The notes under the pieces are model-generated. The model ran no database searches. It saw only the letters and a list, made by a program, of their open reading frames with translations, and was not told the origin of the DNA. Shown here piece by piece: positions 53,499-62,281 of a stretch of 64,000 nt of DNA. Origin of the DNA: Rhodococcus sp. WMMA185 (GTDB lineage Bacteria > Actinomycetota > Actinomycetes > Mycobacteriales > Mycobacteriaceae); assembly GCF_001767395.1 (NCBI RefSeq), contig NZ_CP017014.1:1-64000 (forward strand), given 5' to 3'. Every line of letters starts with the position of its first letter. Position 1 is the stretch's first letter. A program made the translations under genes and the position numbers.

Positions 53499-54575
53499 GT
53501 GACACGCATGATCGGTAGGGTCGGCAAGGATCTGGGGCTGAGTGCCAGTGCGAGGGTGCCCAAGGCCCACGAACCTCAGAAAGCAAAGGATTTCGCCACG
53601 GAGCAGGAAGTCCGCTGGTGTCCGGGGTGTGGCGACTACGTCATCCTCGCAACAATCCGAAGCTTTCTGCCGGAGTTGGGACTTCGCCGCGAAAACATGA
53701 TGTTCGTTTCCGGCATCGGATGTTCGAGCAGATTCCCGTACTACCTCGACACTTACGGTCTGCACTCGATTCACGGTCGCGCACCCGCGATTGCGACGGG
53801 TCTGGCCGTAACTCGACCGGACCTGTCGGTATGGGTGGTCACCGGCGACGGTGATGCGCTGTCGATCGGCGGGAACCACCTCATCCACGCCCTGCGTCGG
53901 AATGTCAATATGACGATCCTGCTGTTCAACAACAGGATCTACGGCCTCACCAAGGGGCAGTATTCGCCGACGTCGGAGGTGGGCACAGTCACGAAGTCGA
54001 CCCCGCTGGGGTCGGTGGATCATCCGTTCAACACCCTGTCACTAGCGCTGGGCGCCGAAGCGACCTTCGCGGCACGTGCGGTGGACACCGATCGCAAAGG
54101 TCTGACCGACGTTCTGCGCCAGGCGGCGGAGCACCGAGGCACCTCGTTCGTGGAGATCTACCAGGATTGCCCCATCTTCAACGACGGTTCCTTCGATGTT
54201 CTGCGCAAGGAGGGTTCGGAGCAACGATTGATTCCGCTGACCCACGGTGAGCCGATCGTGTTCGGGGGCGTCGGCGAATATTGCGTTGTCCGATCCGGAT
54301 TCGGTCTCCGTGTGGTCCCGACGGCCCAGGTAGACAGCGATGAGATCGTCGTTCACGACGCCCACACCGACAATCCCGACTACGCCTACGCGCTGTCGCG
54401 GCTCTCGGATCAGGACCTCACCCATACCGTGACCGGCGTGTTCCGCAGCGTCGTGCGGGACACTTACGACGATATGGTGCGCCTGCAGAACGACCTTGCG
54501 CTCGAGGAAAATCCCGTCGACGACGGCTCGCTTCAACGACTCCTCACCGGTCGTGAGACGTGGACGGTGGAGTGA
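53499..54575 (+). CDS. korB: 2-oxoacid:ferredoxin oxidoreductase, beta subunit
   Basis: 358 residues. The thiamine-diphosphate and iron-sulfur subunit has CPGCGDYVILATIRSFLPEL near 43 and GIGCSSRFPYYLDTYGLHSI near 75 for the 4Fe-4S cluster. VVTGDGDALSIGGNHLIHAL with LLFNNRIYGLTKGQYSPTSE near 115-165 binds the cofactor and Mg. The length is normal. GTG at 53499 is used; an ATG lies three codons later. Translational coupling with korA is clear from the 2-bp gap. Confidence 0.92.
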   Translation: MTRMIGRVGKDLGLSASARVPKAHEPQKAKDFATEQEVRWCPGCGDYVILATIRSFLPELGLRRENMMFVSGIGCSSRFPYYLDTYGLHSIHGRAPAIATGLAVTRPDLSVWVVTGDGDALSIGGNHLIHALRRNVNMTILLFNNRIYGLTKGQYSPTSEVGTVTKSTPLGSVDHPFNTLSLALGAEATFAARAVDTDRKGLTDVLRQAAEHRGTSFVEIYQDCPIFNDGSFDVLRKEGSEQRLIPLTHGEPIVFGGVGEYCVVRSGFGLRVVPTAQVDSDEIVVHDAHTDNPDYAYALSRLSDQDLTHTVTGVFRSVVRDTYDDMVRLQNDLALEENPVDDGSLQRLLTGRETWTVE

Positions 54576-54588
54576 GTGGCGCGCCGAT

Positions 54589-54604
54589 GAGGTTGAAAAA
54601 CCTC
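54589..54604. terminator. Short stem-loop between convergent genes
   Basis: GAGGTT at 54589-54594 pairs with AACCTC at 54599-54604 around a GAAA tetraloop. It lies in the 49-bp gap between the convergent korB and multicopper oxidase genes and could end both transcripts. There is no T-tract. Confidence 0.5.
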
Positions 54605-54624
54605 GCGATTGACATGCCCGGACA

Positions 54625-56109
54625 TCAGCTTACGTAGGAAAAGATGGTCGCCATGCCGGCGGCGAGGTGATAGTCATTGTGGCAGTGAGTGATCCACTGT
54701 CCCGGGTTGTTCGCTTCGATGTCGGTCGCAAGCGTCTGGCCGGGTAGCACGATGACGGTGTCCTTCCTGGGGCCCGATCCGTCTGCCCGGGAAACGGCGA
54801 AGGTGTGGCCATGCAGATGAATGGGGTGATACATCGCCGTCGTGTTGGTATAGACCAGCCGAGCTCGTTGGCCTTCTCGGACGGTCAAAGGGGTGTATTC
54901 GGGGTAGGCCTGATCGTTGATCATCCAGTTGTAGGGGTCCATGCTCCCGCCGAGTGTGGCCAGCAAGGTGGTGTCGGGTTCCCTGGTCGGCAGTCTTGCG
55001 CCTTCGGCGGCGTTGAGATCGGCGATGGTGAGCGGTTGGCCACGCAGTTCGTCGGGCGCCACCGTAGGGTTCGGCGGGCAGCCCGCGCCGGTGCGTACCA
55101 GAGCGAAGGCCTGCGCTCCTTTCCCCTCCGCTTTCGCGACCAGTGGAAAGACGCCGTCCCGCATGACTACGGTGGCGTCGTACCGTTCACCCATACCGAT
55201 CAATACCGAATCGGTGTCAACCGGTTCGACGGGAAAGCCGTCTGTATGAGTGACCGTCATGCGGTGATCGCCGAGCGCGACCCGGAACGCGGTGTCGTCG
55301 CTGGCGTTGATGATACGAACCACTACGTGCTGCCCCGGCCTCGCCATGAAGGTTGTCGGGTCGACGGGTGGTTTGCCGTTCACGAGGTACATGGGGTAGA
55401 CCACGTCCCCGGCGTCGCCACCGAGAGCGGGCGAAGTCATCTCGGGCGTCGCTTCAGTGGTCGAGCTACGAAGATCGTCGAATACCTGTGGCGGCGTGCG
55501 GCCGATCAGCCAGTCGGAGAGCACGACGACGAACTCGGCGTCCCAATCCGCCGGTGCTCCCGGGTCGTCGACGATCAGGGCCCCGTACAGTCCGCGGCCG
55601 CGCTGTAGATCGACGTGTGTGTGGTACCAGTAGGTACCCGGATCAGGCGGGATGAAGTCGTAGGTGAACTCTGAACCAGCCGGTATCGGGGGCTGCGTGA
55701 CATCTGGCACCCCGTCCATGTAGTTGCGGATCGCGATGCCGTGCCAATGCACGGTGCTCTCGGCCGGAAGCCGGTTGCGGAACAGAACCCGAACCCTGTC
55801 TCCGACATTTACCCGCAGAATCGGCCCGGGTAGCTGGCCGTCGTACAGCCATGCGGCGCAGCGTGCCCCTCCGACGTCGACCTCTTCCGGGGCGGCACGG
55901 AGGTCGAATTCGACCCGTTTACCGAGCGGGAACTGTCGGGCCTTGGCCTCGGCGAACGCACGTGCCTGCGGTGAGTCGGGCTCGACGGCGGACGCTGTGC
56001 CGTCAGTGATGGAGCAGGCACCAGCGAAGCCGAGGAGCGCGACTCCGGCGCCGAGGCGCAGTGCCTGCCGTCTCGACAGTTGAACGTCGAGCTCCGGCCT
56101 TCTGGGCAT
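54625..56109 (-). CDS. Multicopper oxidase, Tat-exported
   Basis: 494 residues. The N-terminus has a twin-arginine signal (SRRQALRLGAGVALLGFAG, Arg13-Arg14) with Cys32 at a possible but non-ideal lipobox. Copper ligands appear in order: HWHG near 120, YWYHTHVDLQ near 163, HPIHLHGH near 438, and HCHNDYHLAAGM near 477 with Met as the axial type-1 ligand. All four copper-binding segments are present, so it should be an active three-domain oxidase at the cell surface, oxidising phenols or metal ions with oxygen. Specific substrate not readable. The gene stands alone. Confidence 0.9.
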   Translation of the reverse strand: MPRRPELDVQLSRRQALRLGAGVALLGFAGACSITDGTASAVEPDSPQARAFAEAKARQFPLGKRVEFDLRAAPEEVDVGGARCAAWLYDGQLPGPILRVNVGDRVRVLFRNRLPAESTVHWHGIAIRNYMDGVPDVTQPPIPAGSEFTYDFIPPDPGTYWYHTHVDLQRGRGLYGALIVDDPGAPADWDAEFVVVLSDWLIGRTPPQVFDDLRSSTTEATPEMTSPALGGDAGDVVYPMYLVNGKPPVDPTTFMARPGQHVVVRIINASDDTAFRVALGDHRMTVTHTDGFPVEPVDTDSVLIGMGERYDATVVMRDGVFPLVAKAEGKGAQAFALVRTGAGCPPNPTVAPDELRGQPLTIADLNAAEGARLPTREPDTTLLATLGGSMDPYNWMINDQAYPEYTPLTVREGQRARLVYTNTTAMYHPIHLHGHTFAVSRADGSGPRKDTVIVLPGQTLATDIEANNPGQWITHCHNDYHLAAGMATIFSYVS

Positions 56110-56561
56110 CCTCGCTCCCTCCGCGCGATTGCCTAGGGTGCGAGAGAACCCGTCGGCGTGGCTAGGGCGTCTCTCTTGAGGTTACTCGTTCTTTGCTGGG
56201 TGCTCATGCACTGTTCGCTCAGGAGTTGAGCGACAGCGCTGATGCAGGCGACACCGAACTTCGGACAACGGCTTGTTCGGTGTACTCAGTGGCAAAGGGG
56301 CGAAGCAGCGACTAGGCGTTGAAGTTCCCTGTGCTCCGAAGAAATCGCGCTGCTCTAGTCCCCTGCGGATCGTTCGTATAAAGTGTGCGACATCACACCT
56401 TTCGGTTCGGAGGAACCGGAATGTCGATCAGGTATGGCATCGAAAATTCGCTCGCGCGTTGTGGATTGGTATACGAGTTCGACGTGGATGCTGCCGCTCT
56501 CGTCGGGCCTCCGAACGGTATCGAAGACATCACGGCGCTCTAGGGTGCAGGAGGTCTGAAC
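56110..56561. other. Intergenic region upstream of the SDR pair
   Basis: About 450 bp without a supported gene. It must hold the promoters of the multicopper oxidase (leftwards) and of the first SDR gene (rightwards). No clear -10/-35 pair or strong inverted repeat was found by eye. Confidence 0.4.
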
Positions 56562-57398
56562 ATGTCTGGTCGTGTAGAAAGCAAGGTCGCATTCATCACC
56601 GGTGCCGCGCGGGGGCAGGGGCGTAGTCACGCGGTACGGCTGGCGGAAGAGGGCGCGGACATCATCGCGGTCGACATCTGCGAGAACATCGACACGGTTA
56701 CGTCGTACTCGCTGGGTACCGATGAGGAGCTGCAAGAGACCGTGGCGCAGGTGGAGGCACTCGGCAGGCGAATCGTGGCCGTCAAGGCCGACGTGCGCGA
56801 CCTGGCCGGTCTCCAGAAGGCCTTCGATTCGGGCATCGAGCAGTTCGGCCATGTCGACATCGTCGTCGCCAACGCCGGCATCGCCACCTTCGGGCAGTCG
56901 TGGGAGCTCACCACGGAGCAGTGGCAGGACATGATCGACGTCAATCTGACCGGTGTGTTCAACACGGCCAAGGTCTCGGTCCCGAGCATGATCGCCGCCG
57001 GTCGTGGTGGGTCCATCCTGTTCACCAGTTCGACCGCCGGGTTGAAAGGGCTGGAAGGGATGGGGCACTACGCGGCCGCCAAACACGCAGTAGTCGGTCT
57101 GATGCGGACCATGGCCAAGGAACTGGGGCAGTACAACATTCGGGTGAACACCATCCATCCCGGCAGTGTGGACACGGCGATGTTCCAGAATCTGGGCGTG
57201 TACTCGGCGTTCTTGCCGGACGAACCCGAGCCGTCTCAGGACAAGGCGATACCGGAATTCATGTCGCACAACACGCTGCCCGTGCCGTGGATGGATCCGG
57301 CCGACATCAGCAATGCCGTGCTGTTCCTGTGCAGCGACGAGGCGCGGTACGTCACCGGGGTCACCTTCCCTGTCGATGCTGGTGCGTGCGTGAAATGA
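56562..57398 (+). CDS. Mycofactocin-type SDR oxidoreductase, copy A
   Basis: 278 residues of the mycofactocin-coupled SDR family (TIGR03971-like). The cofactor motif TGAARGQGRSHAVRLAEEGA is the family form of TGxxxGxG; ADIIAVDICEN follows. NAG lies in VVANAGIATFG, the Ser in LFTSSTAGLKG, and the catalytic pair is YAAAKHAVVG (Tyr and Lys). The C-terminus YVTGVTFPVDAGACVK is typical. Members hold NAD tightly and hand electrons to mycofactocin; carveol and other alcohols are known substrates of relatives. The substrate here is unknown. Copy B follows in tandem, and the mycofactocin biosynthesis genes are not in the window. Confidence 0.86.
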   Translation: MSGRVESKVAFITGAARGQGRSHAVRLAEEGADIIAVDICENIDTVTSYSLGTDEELQETVAQVEALGRRIVAVKADVRDLAGLQKAFDSGIEQFGHVDIVVANAGIATFGQSWELTTEQWQDMIDVNLTGVFNTAKVSVPSMIAAGRGGSILFTSSTAGLKGLEGMGHYAAAKHAVVGLMRTMAKELGQYNIRVNTIHPGSVDTAMFQNLGVYSAFLPDEPEPSQDKAIPEFMSHNTLPVPWMDPADISNAVLFLCSDEARYVTGVTFPVDAGACVK

Positions 57399-57443
57399 CT
57401 CGTAAATCCTAATCCACACAACATCTTCAGGAGGTTTGCCGAC

Positions 57444-58283
57444 ATGTCAGGTCGTGTCGAGGGCAAGGTTGCATTCATCACCGGTGCCGCGCGGGGGCAG
57501 GGGCGAAGTCATGCGGTACGGCTGGCGGGGGAGGGTGCGGACATCATCGCGGTCGACATCTGCGGGAACATCGACACGGTTACGCCGCTCTACCCGCTTG
57601 CAACCGATCAGGAGTTCCAGGAGACCGTGGCGCAGGTGGAGGCACTCGGCAGGAAAATCGTGGCCGTCAAGGCCGACGTGCGCGACCTGGCCGGTCTCCA
57701 GAAGGCCTTCGATTCGGGCATCGAGCAGTTCGGCCATGTCGACATCGTCGTCGCCAACGCCGGCATCATCTCCTTCGGGCGATCGTGGGAGCTCACCACC
57801 GAGCAGTGGCAGGACATGATCGACGTGAATCTGACCGGCGTGTTCAACACGGCCAAGGTCGCGGTCCCGAGCATGATCGACGCCGGCCGTGGTGGGTCCA
57901 TCCTGTTCACCAGTTCGACCGCCGGGCTCAAGGGGATGCCAACGGCCGGGCACTACGCGGCCGCCAAACACGCAGTGGTCGGCTTGATGCGGACCATGGC
58001 CAAGGAGTTGGGGCAGTACAACATTCGGGTGAACACCATCAATCCCGGCAGTACCGACACCCTCATGATCCAGAATCCGGGCATGTACGAGATGATGTCG
58101 CCCGACGATCCCGAACCGTCCCAGGACACGGCTGTACCGGGATTCGCGTCGCTCAACATGCTGCCCGTGCCGTGGATCGATCCGGCCGACGTCAGCAATG
58201 CCGTACTGTTTCTCGGCAGCGACGAGGCGCGGTACGTCACCGGGGTCACCTTCACCGTCGATGCCGGGCTGTGCGTGAAGTAG
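57444..58283 (+). CDS. Mycofactocin-type SDR oxidoreductase, copy B
   Basis: 279 residues, a close paralogue of the upstream gene with long identical stretches. Catalytic and cofactor positions are conserved (TGAARGQGRSHAVRLAGEGA, VVANAGIISFG, YAAAKHAVVG). Differences cluster near residues 45-60 (GNIDTVTPLYPLATDQEFQE against CENIDTVTSYSLGTDEELQE), which changes the cofactor-proximal loop, and at 208-240 in the substrate lid (IQNPGMYEMMSPDDPEPSQD). This points to a recent duplication with divergence in substrate range. An AGGAGG site lies before the ATG, and the gap to copy A is 45 bp. Confidence 0.86.
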   Translation: MSGRVEGKVAFITGAARGQGRSHAVRLAGEGADIIAVDICGNIDTVTPLYPLATDQEFQETVAQVEALGRKIVAVKADVRDLAGLQKAFDSGIEQFGHVDIVVANAGIISFGRSWELTTEQWQDMIDVNLTGVFNTAKVAVPSMIDAGRGGSILFTSSTAGLKGMPTAGHYAAAKHAVVGLMRTMAKELGQYNIRVNTINPGSTDTLMIQNPGMYEMMSPDDPEPSQDTAVPGFASLNMLPVPWIDPADVSNAVLFLGSDEARYVTGVTFTVDAGLCVK

Positions 58284-58346
58284 TCGGCAAACTCGTTCTG
58301 GGAGCAAGCTACCGACTTGGTGACCGACACCGCGGCTGGCGGAAAC

Positions 58347-59534
58347 CTATTTCTGCTGCGCGAGTCGCTGATCGACAGCGCGGACGCTGAGGACATTGTC
58401 GAGTGCCATAGTGGCGCTGCCGACTAGTCCGGACAGTTCCCCGTGTGTCCAGGGGAGAATCTGAAGCTGTTGGGTAGCAATGGATATCGCTTTTCCATAG
58501 AGCGTTTCGCGGATTCCGGCTACCAGCGTGTCATAGGCCTGTGCCATATCGCCGCCGACGATAACGACCTCTGGGTTGAGGAGATTGACCGCTGCTGACA
58601 GGACTTCTCCGATGCGACGCCCGCTCTCGCGGATCATCCGCCGGGCCTCCGCGTCGCCCGCGAGAGCAAGCGTGATCAGGTCCCGGATGTGGGTGATCTC
58701 GCGTCCCTGTTCCTGGAGATTTCGTACCAGTGCCCATCCGCCGGCCACTGCTTCCACACATCCGATGTCGCCGCAACGACATGTCATCCCTTGTGCAGCC
58801 GCGATTTTGGTGTGTCCGATCTCCCCGGCGGCGCCGAGGGCGCCGCGTTGGAGAACGCCACCGGATACCAGGCCCGCTCCGAGACCGGTGGACGCCTTGA
58901 TCAGCAGCATGTCGGCGAAGTCGCGGCGGTCTCCTCGCCTCTCGGCCAGGACCATGACGTTTGCGTCGTTGTCGACGAGGATCGGCGCGTCGGTTACCTC
59001 GGCGAGGAACGGATGGAGTGGGACGCCGTCCCAGCCCGACATCATAGGAGAGTTCAGGCTGCACCCGCGCTGCGTGTCGACGGTTCCGGGGAGACTGACC
59101 CCGATCCCGACCGTTCGTTTCGCGTTCTCGCCCAGGTATTCGCGCAACGCGATGAGGCGCTGGGCGATAACTGGCATCAACTCGGCCGGACTGGCGCCGA
59201 TCTCCTGTTCCACATTCTCGGTGACGATCACGTCCCCGGCGAGGTCGCAGATTGCCAGCTGAGTGCGACTCCGGCCGACGGCCGCGGACAGGACAACACC
59301 GGCGCGCACATCGAACGTCAATTTTGCCGGTGGACGTCCGCCGGTCGAGATGCCCTCCTCGCGTTCGACCACGAGGCCCGACGCTTGCAGCGTCGCTACT
59401 CGGGCCGCGACGGCCGTGCGAGAAAGACCGGTGAGGTTCCCGATCTCAGTCCGTGTCGTGGCCTGCCCGGAGCGGATGAGGGCGAAGACCTCGCCACCCG
59501 TCGCCGGAGTGGTTGTCGAGCGAGGCGTCGGCAT
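58347..59534 (-). CDS. ROK-family transcriptional regulator
   Basis: About 395 residues. An N-terminal winged helix (ALIRSGQATTRTEIGNLTGL, SRTAVAARVATLQASGLVVE) is followed by a sugar-kinase-like ROK domain. VGIGVSLPGTVD, ILVDNDANVMVLAERRG, IKASTGLGAGLVSGGVLQRG and GEIGHTKIAAAQGMTCRCGD with CVEAVAGG give the zinc-binding Cys/His signature (GHxxx(9-11)CxCGxxGCxE). It is divergent from edd and probably controls the Entner-Doudoroff genes in response to a sugar or phosphorylated sugar. The start is the ATG at 59534; a TTG lies 12 bases upstream. Confidence 0.88.
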   Translation of the reverse strand: MPTPRSTTTPATGGEVFALIRSGQATTRTEIGNLTGLSRTAVAARVATLQASGLVVEREEGISTGGRPPAKLTFDVRAGVVLSAAVGRSRTQLAICDLAGDVIVTENVEQEIGASPAELMPVIAQRLIALREYLGENAKRTVGIGVSLPGTVDTQRGCSLNSPMMSGWDGVPLHPFLAEVTDAPILVDNDANVMVLAERRGDRRDFADMLLIKASTGLGAGLVSGGVLQRGALGAAGEIGHTKIAAAQGMTCRCGDIGCVEAVAGGWALVRNLQEQGREITHIRDLITLALAGDAEARRMIRESGRRIGEVLSAAVNLLNPEVVIVGGDMAQAYDTLVAGIRETLYGKAISIATQQLQILPWTHGELSGLVGSATMALDNVLSVRAVDQRLAQQK

Positions 59535-59585
59535 GCGGTCATTCAACCAACCAGACGCGAGTCTGACAACGCTAACCCGGGCATC

Positions 59586-59597
59586 TTTGTTCACAAA
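59586..59597. promoter_or_regulatory. Candidate operator between ROK gene and edd
   Basis: TTTGT-TC-ACAAA is a perfect 5-2-5 palindrome in the 220-bp gap between the divergent ROK gene and edd. It lies 52 bp upstream of the ROK start and 158 bp before edd, followed by an A/T-rich run. Known ROK regulators bind similar TTTGTT-type palindromes. Its use here is predicted. Confidence 0.45.
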
Positions 59598-59754
59598 AAA
59601 GCATAAGGCTGTCTTGATCGAAGACGAAAGCTGACCTACCCTCGTCTGCGATGGTCCGCGCCTCGGTCTTCGCCGGTGGTTGGCGCCACTGGGCAACCGA
59701 CGCGGTCACCCTGATCAAGCGCGACGGATGCGCCTGACACGAAGGAACCACCGC

Positions 59755-61605
59755 ATGACCCACACTGACAGTCGTACCGATGTGCACCCAGTGCTCGCCG
59801 CCGTCACCGAACGCATTGTCGAACGCAGCAAGGCCGAGCGCACGGCCTATCTGGCCCGCATACGGGAAGCTGGCGAACGAGGGCCCGCTCGCGGGCGCCT
59901 GGCTTGCGCGAATCTGGCACACGGGTTCGCCGCCTCGGGAAAGGTGGACAAGGCGGCCCTGCGCGAGATGGTCAAGCCCAATATCGCCATCGTCTCGTCG
60001 TACAACGACATGCTGTCGGCCCACCAGCCGTTCGAGGCATTCCCGAAGCGCCTGAAGGCGGCGGTCGTGGAGGCGGGCGGTATCGCCCAGTTCGCCGGCG
60101 GCGTGCCAGCAATGTGTGACGGTGTCACCCAGGGCCGTGACGGTATGCAACTGTCGCTGTTCAGCCGTGATGTGATCGCCATGGCGACTGCTATCGGGTT
60201 GTCTCACGACATGTTCGACGGGGCGCTCATGCTCGGTGTCTGCGACAAGATCGTGCCGGGAATGCTCATCGGCGCATTGGGTTTCGGTCACCTTCCGACG
60301 ATCTTCGTTCCGGCGGGACCGATGACTTCCGGTCTGTCCAACGGCGAGAAGTCCCGGGTGCGGCAGCTTTTCGCCGAGGGCAAGGCTGACCGTGCGGAGT
60401 TGCTGGACGCCGAGGCGTCGTCGTATCACGGGGCCGGGACCTGCACGTTCTTTGGCACCGCCAACTCCAACCAACTTCTGATGGAGGTGATGGGCCTGCA
60501 CCTGCCTGGTTCGAGTTTCGTGAACCCGGGTACACCGCTGCGTGACGCCCTCACTCGGGAGGCGGGCAGGCGGGTCACCGGACTGACCGCACTGGGGGAC
60601 GAGTACACGCCGATCGGTGAGGTCGTGGACGAACGCGCGGTGGTGAACGCTTGCGTCGCGCTACTCGCCACAGGCGGGTCGACCAACCACACCCTCCACC
60701 TCGTGGCGATCGCGCGCGCCGCTGGAATCACTCTGACCTGGGCAGACATGGACGAATTGTCCGCAGTGGTTCCACTGCTCGCCCGCATCTATCCGAACGG
60801 GTCGGCGGACGTGAACCATTTCCACGCTGCCGGTGGTCTCGGGTATGTGGTGTCGTCGATGCTCGACGCGGGACTGTTGCACGAGGACGTCAAGACGGTC
60901 GTCGGGCCTGGACTTCAGCGCTACACCGAAGAGGCCAAGTTATCCGACGAGGGCGTCGAGTGGCAGCCCGGAACGCGAATCAGCCTCGACACCAGTGTGC
61001 TGCGCGGTCCCGAAGATCCCTTCGATGTGAGCGGTGGGCTCAAGATGCTCACCGGAAATCTGGGCACGTGTGTGATGAAGACATCGGCCGTCCATCCGGA
61101 CCATCGCGTCATGAGCGCCCCCGCCAGGGTTTTCGACGACCAGTCCGACTTTCTCGAGGCATTCGAGTCGGGCGCACTGGACTGTGACTTCGTCGCGGTG
61201 CTGCGGTATCAGGGGCCGCGAGCGAACGGAATGCCCGAATTACACAAGCTCACACCGGCACTCGGTGTTCTTCAGGATCAAGGCCGCCGAGTCGCGTTGG
61301 TCACCGACGGCAGGATGTCCGGTGCCTCCGGCAAGGTTCCCGCGGCCATTCACCTCACCCCGGAAGCGGCGGTGGACGGACCGCTTGCTCGGGTACGCGA
61401 TGGTGACCTCATCACCGTCGACGCCGAGTCCGGATCCGTGAACGTCCACATCGACGTGAAAGCACTAGCTGCCCGTGCCGTTACCGGGCGTACGCTGGGC
61501 GCCGACGAATGGGTAGGAACCGGACGTGAGTTGTTCGCCGGTATGCGTGCGGTGGTCGGTCCGGCGACACGGGGCGCAAGCGCCTTCCATCCGCAACTCG
61601 TGTGA
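59755..61605 (+). CDS. edd: Phosphogluconate dehydratase
   Basis: 616 residues, full length for Edd of the IlvD/Edd family. It dehydrates 6-phosphogluconate to KDPG with a 4Fe-4S cluster. Visible are [40 protein letters not shown] (Cys ligand), [20 protein letters not shown] (Cys ligand), [20 protein letters not shown] (Cys ligand) and [26 protein letters not shown] lies before the ATG. eda follows with an 11-bp gap and a sugar porter after it, forming an Entner-Doudoroff operon. Confidence 0.94.
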   Translation: MTHTDSRTDVHPVLAAVTERIVERSKAERTAYLARIREAGERGPARGRLACANLAHGFAASGKVDKAALREMVKPNIAIVSSYNDMLSAHQPFEAFPKRLKAAVVEAGGIAQFAGGVPAMCDGVTQGRDGMQLSLFSRDVIAMATAIGLSHDMFDGALMLGVCDKIVPGMLIGALGFGHLPTIFVPAGPMTSGLSNGEKSRVRQLFAEGKADRAELLDAEASSYHGAGTCTFFGTANSNQLLMEVMGLHLPGSSFVNPGTPLRDALTREAGRRVTGLTALGDEYTPIGEVVDERAVVNACVALLATGGSTNHTLHLVAIARAAGITLTWADMDELSAVVPLLARIYPNGSADVNHFHAAGGLGYVVSSMLDAGLLHEDVKTVVGPGLQRYTEEAKLSDEGVEWQPGTRISLDTSVLRGPEDPFDVSGGLKMLTGNLGTCVMKTSAVHPDHRVMSAPARVFDDQSDFLEAFESGALDCDFVAVLRYQGPRANGMPELHKLTPALGVLQDQGRRVALVTDGRMSGASGKVPAAIHLTPEAAVDGPLARVRDGDLITVDAESGSVNVHIDVKALAARAVTGRTLGADEWVGTGRELFAGMRAVVGPATRGASAFHPQLV

Positions 61606-61616
61606 AGGAGCAGTCA

Positions 61617-62243
61617 GTGACGAACACCCGTTCCCTCCTCGACCGTGTCCCGGTCATCCCTGTTGTCGTCGTTGAAGACACAAGCGATGCGGTGCCGATC
61701 GCTCGCGCGCTGGTGGATGGCGGGATACCCATGATCGAACTGACCCTGCGCACATCCTGTGCCCTCGACGCCATCGAGGCGATCGCGAGCGAGGTACCCG
61801 AGATCTACGTGGGTGCGGGCACGATCGTGGAACAGGGGCAGGCTGCCCTCGCAGCGCGGGCCGGGGCGCAGTTCCTGGTGTCGCCGGGCAGCACCGAATC
61901 GCTGCTGAAGGCGATGGGCGATACCGGCCTTCCTCACCTTCCCGGGGCGGCAACGGTCTCCGAGGTTCTGTCTCTTCTCGAGCGCGGCTACACGGAACTG
62001 AAGTTCTTCCCGGCGGAGGCATCGGGCGGTGCCGAATTCCTCCGAGCGATCCACTCGCCGATACCCGCGGCACGATTCTGTCCCACCGGTGGTGTCTCGG
62101 CGTCCAATGTCGGCGACTACTTGGCGCTGCCCAACGTGGGGTGTGTGGGTGGATCCTGGCTCACGCCGCCAGAGTCCGTGAAGTTGAACGACTGGGACCG
62201 GATCACCGGCCTGACCAGGGAAGCAGCAGTACTCACTCGGTAG
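61617..62243 (+). CDS. eda: KDPG aldolase (2-dehydro-3-deoxy-phosphogluconate aldolase)
   Basis: 208 residues of normal Eda length. It cleaves KDPG to pyruvate and glyceraldehyde 3-phosphate. The TIM-barrel motifs are VPVIPVVVVEDTSDAVPIAR, GGIPMIELTLRTSCALDAIE (Glu of the active site), EIYVGAGTIVE, FLVSPGSTE, ELKFFPAEASGG with the Schiff-base Lys and PTGGVSASNVGDYLALPNVG. GTG at 61617 is used because GGAG lies 8 bases upstream; an earlier GTG at 61602 overlaps the edd stop. Confidence 0.93.
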   Translation: MTNTRSLLDRVPVIPVVVVEDTSDAVPIARALVDGGIPMIELTLRTSCALDAIEAIASEVPEIYVGAGTIVEQGQAALAARAGAQFLVSPGSTESLLKAMGDTGLPHLPGAATVSEVLSLLERGYTELKFFPAEASGGAEFLRAIHSPIPAARFCPTGGVSASNVGDYLALPNVGCVGGSWLTPPESVKLNDWDRITGLTREAAVLTR

Positions 62244-62281
62244 TGCGGGCCACCCCACCATCGGATTCCCGAGAGGCTCGA

